DNA of 5,400 nt from Halobacteriales archaeon QS_9_67_15 (lineage in GTDB: Archaea; Halobacteriota; Halobacteria; Halobacteriales; Haloarculaceae), in contig PXSD01000174.1 in assembly GCA_003023165.1 (NCBI GenBank), positions 1 through 5,400 on the forward strand, read 5' to 3'. Below the pieces are notes generated by a model, which was not told the DNA's origin, searched no databases, and saw only the letters and a program-made list of their open reading frames with translations. This document shows positions 1 to 5,400 of this stretch, piece by piece; the stretch's first letter is position 1; each line of letters starts with the position of its first letter. The translations under genes and the position numbers were made by a program.

Positions 1-453
1 AGGTGCCGGCGTGACGGATCTTCCCGCGTCGTCGAGCGCGCGAAGCGTCGTCTCGGGCGGCGTGTTCGGGTCGACGCGGTGGGTCTGGTAGAGGTCGACC
101 GTGTCGACGCCGAGGCGCTCGCGGCTGGCATCGAGTTCCTGCTCGATGGTCTTCCGCGAGAGGCCCGCAGCATTGGGGTGGTCCTCGCCGGCGGGGAACC
201 GCACTTCGGTGGCGACCACCTGCTCGTCGCAGTCGTACTCGGAGAGCACGTCGCCGAGGATCGCTTCGCTCTCGCCGTCGGAGTAGACGTTGGCCGTGTC
301 GAAGAAGTTGACGCCGAGGTCGAGCGCGCGTTCGATGATCTGGCGGCCTTCCGCCTCGTCCAGCATCCACGGCTCCTCGCTGCCGAAACTCATGCAGCCG
401 AAACAGACCTGCGAGACCTCCATGCCGGTCGAACCGAGTGTCGTGTACTCCAT
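1..453 (-). pseudogene. Aldo/keto reductase, N-terminal part, frameshifted and lacking the catalytic lysine; runs off the left edge
   Basis: The minus-strand reading from the ATG at 453-451 gives an aldo/keto reductase N-terminus: a starting MEYTTLGSTGMEVS strand, then FDTANVYSDGESE (residues 51-63) with the tetrad Asp52 and Tyr57, and DLYQTHRVDP (120-129) with the tetrad His125. These enzymes are NAD(P)H-dependent cytosolic oxidoreductases of carbonyl compounds. Two features argue against an active enzyme. The position of the catalytic Lys (normally ATK) reads ATEV, with Glu83 at 207-205. After ALDDA (residues 139-143) the frame gives GRSVTPAP, whereas the next frame gives GKIRHAGT (codons from 25-23 onward), the expected family continuation. 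The family usually has about three residues between DDA and GK, so about 10 bases, or minimally one, seem lost at about 25-27. The start fits a TATA-like box 26 bases upstream. Family assignment is firm; whether the break is real or an assembly error is open. Confidence 0.8.
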
Positions 454-463
454 GGTCACATCT

Positions 464-494
464 GGTACGAGACGCCCAAAAGCCCGCTCGTCCC
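464..494 (-). promoter_or_regulatory. Promoter of the aldo/keto reductase gene with a flanking inverted repeat
   Basis: On the minus strand CTTTTGGG (482-475) is centred about 26 bases before the ATG at 453, the usual spacing for a leaderless haloarchaeal transcript. It is a poor TATA match. The inverted arms GGTACGAG (464-471) and CTCGTCCC (487-494) match at 7 of 8 positions and enclose this box with a 15-base spacer. A dimeric regulator binding here would cover the TATA region. The repeat is visible in the sequence; its use as an operator is inference. Confidence 0.35.
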
Positions 495-565
495 GGCGGC
501 GCGTTCCGGGTCGAGCGGCCACGAGTCCCCCTCGCGGTGGCACCGGCCGATCCCCGAGACGATGA

Positions 566-572
566 TTACAAA
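566..572 (+). promoter_or_regulatory. TATA-like box of the rubrerythrin-like gene
   Basis: TTACAAA, inside the only AT-rich patch of the 454-596 divergent intergenic region, is centred 28 bases before the ATG at 597. This is the position expected for a haloarchaeal TATA box driving a leaderless mRNA, and it supports the choice of that ATG. No Shine-Dalgarno-like sequence is needed or seen. Confidence 0.45.
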
Positions 573-596
573 CCCTCGCCGGCCGATTCGTCGGGT

Positions 597-1179
597 ATGG
601 ATCCACAGGAGTTCGTCGAGACTGTCCGCGACGAGGTCGCGACGCCGCTCTCGCGGCTCGGGTCGTCGAAAGCGCTGTACGCTGACACGACGGGCGAGAT
701 GGAGGACGGCGCGGTGCTGCGGGCGGCCGCGGACCGCGCCCACTTCGCGGCCGAGACGTTCGCTGTTCGCCGACGCCGCCGAGACCGAGCGCGACCACGC
801 CGACGCCGCCGCGGACGAACGTGGCGACTACGAACCCGGCGACGCACCCGCTGTGCAGGACCACCTGCGGGGCGTCGAGGGGACGGTCGAGCGCCTCGGC
901 GCGTTCGTCGGCTGGGCCCTCGCGGCGGGCAACAACGCCGACCAGGTCGTCGGCTACTTCGTCGGGCAGGCCGGTCCGGGGACCGCGAGCACGTTCCGGT
1001 CGTTCGGCGACGACTACGACGACTACGTGGTCGACGGAGGCGACCTGCTGGCGTCGGTCTGTGGCGACGACGAGTGGGACGACGCCGTCGCGGCCGCGAC
1101 CGCCGCAGTCGAAGCCGACTACGAGGACTACTTCGAGACGCTCGAATCGCTCGGCGTCAACCCGAAACCCGTCTGTTAG
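597..1179 (+). pseudogene. Rubrerythrin/ferritin-like family protein, frame broken at about 762
   Basis: Two pieces of one protein lie in different frames. From the ATG at 597 the reading is acidic and helical, with LGSSKALYA at residues 21-29 and DRAHFAAETF at 46-55, up to about 761. Continuing in that frame gives an arginine-dense, unnatural tail to a stop at 1242-1244. In the next frame, from about 763, the expected continuation appears: LFADAAETERDHADAA, then VERLGAFVG and YFVGQAGP, ending LGVNPKPVC at the TAG 1177-1179. From memory, this matches a haloarchaeal family annotated as rubrerythrin-like, with helix pairs carrying E/H metal ligands and roughly 205-210 residues. The two pieces sum to 193, and family members have about 15 residues (a Trp-containing helix) between AETF and LFADAA. 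A deletion of 2 mod 3 bases, roughly 40-55, would explain both the frame change and the loss. Whether it is natural or an assembly error cannot be told here. Confidence 0.6.
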
Positions 1180-1195
1180 CCGCCCCGGCGGGCGG
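1180..1195 (+). terminator. GC-rich hairpin directly after the rubrerythrin-like stop codon
   Basis: CCGCCC (1180-1185) and GGGCGG (1190-1195) form a perfect 6-bp stem with a CGGC loop, starting at the base after the stop codon. No T-tract follows immediately; the nearest is TTTTT at 1256-1260, which could itself end transcripts because archaeal termination relies on U-tracts. The role is a guess. Confidence 0.25.
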
Positions 1196-1253
1196 ATTCC
1201 AGCGCAACCCGTGTTCACAGGGTGATCCTCGAGCGTCACGTTAGATGAGTAAC

Positions 1254-1261
1254 TATTTTTA
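1254..1261 (+). promoter_or_regulatory. TATA box for the secreted metallopeptidase gene
   Basis: TATTTTTA is the strongest TATA-like sequence in the window. It stands in an AT-rich patch (about 1241-1280) between GC-rich coding regions. It ends only two bases before the ATG at 1264, but its centre is about 27-28 bases before the in-frame GTG at 1285. By the normal archaeal spacing, transcription would start at about 1282-1285, so this box favours the GTG as the real, leaderless start. Confidence 0.6.
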
Positions 1262-1263
1262 CG

Positions 1264-2526
1264 ATGGCTATTCATACGGATCGTGTGCGACGTGTCCTGG
1301 CGCTGGCGGTGCTCGGAATCGTCGTCGCTGCGGGCGTCGGGGCTCTGGGTGCGAGCACGGTCGACGCACGTGGTAGCGACGTCTCGCCGAACGCGACGGA
1401 GGACGGATCCGCTCGGCTGGATGACAGGGGCGACAGCGACGCCCTTCTCGACAACATCGACGAGTTACTCGACACCTCGGAGCCGGGACGCGACGGCGGG
1501 GACGGCACGACTGGCGACGGCGGAGTCGGGTCCGGACCGTCCGCAGACCCCCGTGAGAACGCGAGCGGGCTCGACTCCGACGGTGACGGCCTCTCGGACC
1601 GGAAGGAACAGGAGATCGAGACGGACCCGTTCGACCCCGACAGCGACGACGACGGGCTCGACGACGGCCGCGAGTGGTCGCTCGGGACCGACCCGCTCGA
1701 CTCCGACACCGACAAGGACGGCGTCACCGACGGTCGCGAAGTCGAACGTGGGACGAGCCCCCGGTCCGTCGACGCCGACGCCGACGGGCTCAACGACGAG
1801 CGCGAGATCGATCTCGGGACGGACCCCTACGACCCCGACAGCGACGACGACGGCCTCGGGGACTGGCGAGAGGTCCGACTGGGGACCGACCTGCTCGACC
1901 CCGACACCGACGGCGACCGCCTGCTCGACAGCTGGGAACATCGACACGAGGCCGCCGGCGGCGCCGAACTGCCCGAGAGCGACCCGCTCGCGATGGACGT
2001 CTACGTCCAGGTCGACTACGCCGGCGAGGCCGACCCCGAGCCCGACGCGTTCTACGAACGCATCGAGTCCGAGTTCGATTCGATGCCCGTCGAGCGCCCG
2101 AACGGAACGGGGATCGACGTCCACGTCAGAGAGGGTGGCCGCATCAACCAGACCGCCGTGTACACCGGTGACAACTTCTGGGACCTCAAAGACGAGTACT
2201 ACGGGGATCGACTGGGGCGGCGCGCCGGCGTCTATCACCACGTGGTCGTGACGAAGTTCACTGCCGGCGAGGTCGGGTACGGCGAGGTCGGCGGTCGCTT
2301 CTCGTTGGTCGACGCACGGGCCGCAAACGAGACCAAGCGCCACGTCGTCGTCCACGAACTCCTCCACAACGTCGTCGGCCGCATCGACGCACCGGGTGCC
2401 TGCGAGTCGGACCCGCACCACTACTGCGACGGCGGCTGGCTCACACCCCGGATCACGCCCGGTAACGGGGAGTACCTCCCGGGCCCGCTCGCCGACGAGA
2501 TCGAGCGACAGGGGCTCCAGCCCTGA
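1264..2526 (+). CDS. Secreted calcium-binding protein with thrombospondin type 3 repeats and a C-terminal HExxH zincin-like metallopeptidase domain
   Basis: The 420-residue product starts with an export signal: Arg9-Arg10, a hydrophobic core at 11-30 and possible cleavage after GALGA (30) or VDA (35). The RR could be a weak Tat signal, or Sec. A Ser/Gly/Asp-rich linker (about 36-103) leads to five 22-residue calcium-binding repeats (104-213) of type DxDxDGLxDxxE..LGTDPxDP plus a partial sixth. The C-terminal domain (about 240-420) has MDVYVQVDY (244-252), PNGTGIDVHV (279-288) and HVVVHELLHNVVG (360-372), with His364, Glu365 and His368 as the likely zinc site. Order and spacing resemble secreted zincins of the metzincin-like type. 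Asn43, 99, 295 and 355 are N-glycosylation sequons; Cys380 and Cys388 could pair. The likely role is an extracellular, Ca2+-stabilised protease; the substrate is unknown. I list the longest form (ATG 1264), but the promoter position suggests GTG 1285 (Val8), giving MRRVLALAVL. The stop is TGA at 2524-2526. Confidence 0.85.
   Translation: MAIHTDRVRRVLALAVLGIVVAAGVGALGASTVDARGSDVSPNATEDGSARLDDRGDSDALLDNIDELLDTSEPGRDGGDGTTGDGGVGSGPSADPRENASGLDSDGDGLSDRKEQEIETDPFDPDSDDDGLDDGREWSLGTDPLDSDTDKDGVTDGREVERGTSPRSVDADADGLNDEREIDLGTDPYDPDSDDDGLGDWREVRLGTDLLDPDTDGDRLLDSWEHRHEAAGGAELPESDPLAMDVYVQVDYAGEADPEPDAFYERIESEFDSMPVERPNGTGIDVHVREGGRINQTAVYTGDNFWDLKDEYYGDRLGRRAGVYHHVVVTKFTAGEVGYGEVGGRFSLVDARAANETKRHVVVHELLHNVVGRIDAPGACESDPHHYCDGGWLTPRITPGNGEYLPGPLADEIERQGLQP
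1573..1902 (+). repeat. Five tandem 66-base coding repeats (thrombospondin type 3, calcium-binding)
   Basis: Residues 104-213 of the metallopeptidase consist of five units of exactly 22 residues, each opening with an Asp-rich calcium loop: DSDGDGLSD, DSDDDGLDD, DTDKDGVTD, DADADGLND and DSDDDGLGD. Each then has a Glu/Arg helix and a (L)GTDP-like turn. A sixth, degenerate unit (DTDGDRLLD) starts at 1903. The third unit deviates at GTSPRS. Two units share GACCCCGACAGCGACGACGA at the DNA level, suggesting duplication or gene conversion. Such repeats form a stiff stalk that needs bound Ca2+. Confidence 0.9.
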
Positions 2527-2535
2527 CGAGTCGTG

Positions 2536-2847
2536 TTATTCCGGCGGTCGCCCCGACTGTGACTGGACACCGGTCCTGCCCTGTGGCTGGACGCGGGCGT
2601 TCGGTTGCGGCTGGCCGGACCTACTCGACTGTCGCCGTGGCGGTGCGAGCCCGACCTGCGGCGTGACGTCTCTGGGGAGGACGTACCACAGCCGGTCGTG
2701 GGGTACGAACCCGACCTGTTGGGGCTCCTCCGTGTCGTAGCGTTCCCGCTCCTGCTGTTCCTCCGTCCCGTAGAGGACGAGGCCGTACTCGTTGACCTCG
2801 TACCTCGCACACTCGAAGACGGTGCCGTCCGTACAGTAGACGTGCAT
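2536..2847 (-). CDS. Small haloarchaeal protein of unknown function with a basic P/Q/R/S-rich tail
   Basis: The 103-residue reading starts at the ATG 2847-2845 and ends at TAA 2538-2536. I know no function for it. The N-terminal half looks like a real folded haloarchaeal protein: MHVYCTDGTVFEC (1-13), a hydrophobic YGLVLYG (21-27), an acidic stretch (29-41) and VGFVPHDRLWYVLP (45-58). From memory, short haloarchaeal hypotheticals share the xDGTVFEC start and the VGFVPxxRLxYVLP end. Cys5 and Cys13 are the only cysteines. From about residue 68 the sequence becomes low-complexity (Pro, Gln, Arg, Ser, Gly), with at least six Arg and no acidic residue until the final Glu103, which is odd for a halophile. 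There is no signal peptide or membrane segment, so it is probably cytosolic. Its end is 9 bases from that of the converging metallopeptidase gene. No clear TATA box is visible. Confidence 0.65.
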   Translation of the reverse strand: MHVYCTDGTVFECARYEVNEYGLVLYGTEEQQERERYDTEEPQQVGFVPHDRLWYVLPRDVTPQVGLAPPRRQSSRSGQPQPNARVQPQGRTGVQSQSGRPPE

Positions 2848-2990
2848 AGCGGTCCCGCTAGGAGCGCGAGCGGGTTGAACCTGCTGTCCCTTGTGGTGGT
2901 CGTGTTCTCGCTGGACCCGCCTGTCCGGCCCACGCGCTCCGCGCTCGCGGGTCGTGCCTCGCTCGCGGTTCCACCGCTCGCTAGCGAGTC

Positions 2991-3011
2991 ACGGGTCGTT
3001 CCGCTCCCCGT
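2991..3011. repeat. Constant-loop stem-loop, copy A
   Basis: ACGGG (2991-2995) and CCCGT (3007-3011) pair around the 11-nt loop TCGTTCCGCTC (2996-3006). It is the first of five stem-loops in this window with the loop consensus TCRYTYCGYTC. Confidence 0.55.
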
Positions 3012-3031
3012 TCGCATCGAGGGCTCCCGAT

Positions 3032-3055
3032 GGTCACCCTCGCTCCGCTCGGACC
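3032..3055. repeat. Constant-loop stem-loop, copy B (bulged)
   Basis: The loop TCGCTCCGCTC (3040-3050) is closed by CC/GG. After a three-base bulge (CAC, 3035-3037) the stem continues as GGT/ACC, giving GGT..CC against GGACC (3051-3055). It is a degenerate member of the same family. Confidence 0.45.
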
Positions 3056-3064
3056 GCGCTTCTC

Positions 3065-3085
3065 GCGGGTCGCTTCGCTCCCCGC
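3065..3085. repeat. Constant-loop stem-loop, copy C
   Basis: GCGGG (3065-3069) and CCCGC (3081-3085) form a 5-bp stem around the 11-nt loop TCGCTTCGCTC (3070-3080), again matching the consensus TCRYTYCGYTC. Confidence 0.55.
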
Positions 3086-3093
3086 TCGTTTTT

Positions 3094-3120
3094 CGTTGTC
3101 CTCACTCCGTTCGGACAACG
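3094..3120. repeat. Constant-loop stem-loop, copy D (upstream of uvrB)
   Basis: CGTTGTCC (3094-3101) and GGACAACG (3113-3120) form a perfect 8-bp stem around TCACTCCGTTC (3102-3112). A TTTTT run (3089-3093) abuts its 5' side and the uvrB ATG is 36 bases downstream, so the structure could lie in the uvrB leader. Copy E, downstream of uvrB, has the identical loop on a different stem. Confidence 0.7.
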
Positions 3121-3155
3121 CACTCCTCAAGTCGCTCCGGACCTAGCCACGAGTA

Positions 3156-5255
<2,100 letters not shown>

Positions 5256-5260
5256 ACCAT

Positions 5261-5266
5261 CTTTTT
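5261..5266 (+). terminator. T-tract terminator of uvrB
   Basis: CTTTTT begins five bases after the uvrB TAG (5253-5255). Oligo-T just after a stop is the usual archaeal termination signal. It immediately precedes a long hairpin rather than following one. Confidence 0.6.
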
Positions 5267-5267
5267 C

Positions 5268-5318
5268 CGGACGGGGTTTCCTCGCGAGCCTTCGGCTCGC
5301 TGCGGGGAACCCCGTCCG
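5268..5318. repeat. Long two-part hairpin downstream of uvrB, flanked by T5 and A5
   Basis: The outer stem pairs CGGACGGGGTT (5268-5278) with AACCCCGTCCG (5308-5318), 11 bp, and continues through CC/GG (5280-5281/5305-5306) with wobble pairs. The inner stem pairs GCGAGCC (5284-5290) with GGCTCGC (5294-5300) around TTC. TTTTT (5262-5266) and AAAAA (5320-5324) lie just outside and are themselves complementary, so each strand has a T-run on the 5' side. It may mark the end of uvrB and of a gene arriving from the right. Confidence 0.7.
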
Positions 5319-5339
5319 CAAAAACATGGGTGAAAAAGG

Positions 5340-5366
5340 CCGAGCGCTCACTCCGTTCGCGCTCGG
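5340..5366. repeat. Constant-loop stem-loop, copy E
   Basis: CCGAGCGC (5340-5347) and GCGCTCGG (5359-5366) form a perfect 8-bp stem around TCACTCCGTTC (5348-5358), exactly the loop of copy D. On the minus strand this hairpin is followed two bases later by TTTTT (5337-5333), so it would look like an intrinsic terminator for a leftward transcript entering from the right. Confidence 0.7.
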
Positions 5367-5372
5367 TGAACC

Positions 5373-5393
5373 GCGCCTCGCGACACGAGGCGC
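5373..5393. repeat. Perfect 8-bp hairpin near the right edge
   Basis: GCGCCTCG (5373-5380) and CGAGGCGC (5386-5393) pair around a CGACA loop. It lacks the common loop of copies A-E. It could lie within the 3' end of a leftward gene that is cut off by the window; I cannot decide its coding status. Confidence 0.5.
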
Positions 5394-5400
5394 AGACGTT

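Larger units (their letters stand above)
2848..3155. other. 308-base non-coding region between divergent genes, filled with palindromes
   Basis: I see no credible gene on either strand here. It separates the minus-strand small gene from uvrB. Just upstream of the small gene, AGCGG/CCGCT (2848-2852/2855-2859) and CCCGCT/AGCGGG (2854-2859/2869-2874) compete for the same bases. Farther on are GACCCGC/GCGGGTC (2914-2920/2947-2953), the palindrome CCGCGCTCGCGG (2939-2950), the perfect 12-mer CTCGCTAGCGAG (2977-2988), and four stem-loops with a common loop, listed separately. The uvrB promoter must lie here, but no good TATA stands 27 bases before the ATG. The T-rich 3089-3093 could serve with a leader of about 40 bases. 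Confidence 0.7.

Noticed and set aside
1573..1902. Regular 66-base periodicity, considered as a CRISPR-like or satellite array
   Set aside because: The units are in-frame 22-residue calcium-binding repeats; there are no spacers between identical repeats.
1465..2421. A 318-codon minus-strand reading opposite the metallopeptidase
   Set aside because: It is the antisense image of the Asp-rich repeats, giving monotonous Val/Gly sequence with no recognisable motif.
5326..5400. Possible plus-strand start at 5326 reading MGEKGRALTPFALG to the window edge
   Set aside because: It begins beside the terminator hairpin, has no promoter at the right distance, and reads straight through two stem-loops.
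5348..5400. Possible 3' end of a leftward gene with a TGA at 5350-5348 inside the loop of copy E
   Set aside because: The following hairpin plus T-run makes it plausible, but only 16 codons are visible, with no motif and with other frames also open, so I do not list it as a gene.
5305..5400. Minus-strand reading with VCASC near the right edge, considered as a zinc ribbon
   Set aside because: The frame stays open through the terminator hairpin and into uvrB, as expected for chance in GC-rich DNA; a single CxxC is not enough.

Overview
The window looks haloarchaeal (class Halobacteria). It is very GC-rich, the predicted proteins are strongly acidic, promoters sit about 26-28 bases before start codons as in leaderless haloarchaeal transcripts, and it carries a bacterial-type uvrB, which many haloarchaea have. 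I cannot name a genus from the sequence.

Left part (1-1179): two divergent genes share a 143-base promoter region, and both look broken. On the minus strand (453 to the left edge) is the N-terminal part of an aldo/keto reductase. It has a Glu where the family's catalytic Lys belongs, and a frame disruption at about 25-27. On the plus strand (597-1179) is a rubrerythrin/ferritin-like haloarchaeal protein whose two halves lie in different frames, with the junction at about 762. A short internal segment seems to be missing there. These are either real decay or assembly errors.

Middle part (1254-2847): an intact gene encodes a secreted, calcium-binding (thrombospondin type 3 repeat) protein ending in a zincin-like HExxH metallopeptidase domain. 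Its TATA box is only a few bases before the first ATG, so translation may really start at an in-frame GTG at 1285. Converging on it with a 9-base gap is a small minus-strand gene (2847-2536) for a 103-residue protein of unknown function. That protein has a conserved-looking acidic N-terminal half and a basic Pro/Gln/Arg/Ser tail.

Right part (2848-5400): 308 non-coding bases are packed with palindromes. Four of the stem-loops share an 11-nt loop of consensus TCRYTYCGYTC on unrelated stems. A fifth copy with the same loop lies downstream of uvrB. Then comes a complete uvrB (3156-5255), the damage-verifying helicase-like subunit of UvrABC excision repair, carrying a 12-codon palindromic insertion. 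After it come a T-tract terminator, a long hairpin and two further stem-loops up to the window edge.

The genes do not form an evident operon or a single system: strands alternate and functions are unrelated. The most unusual signals are the constant-loop/variable-stem repeat family around uvrB, the secreted zincin with an atypical motif, the in-frame palindrome inside uvrB, and the paired lesions in the first two genes.
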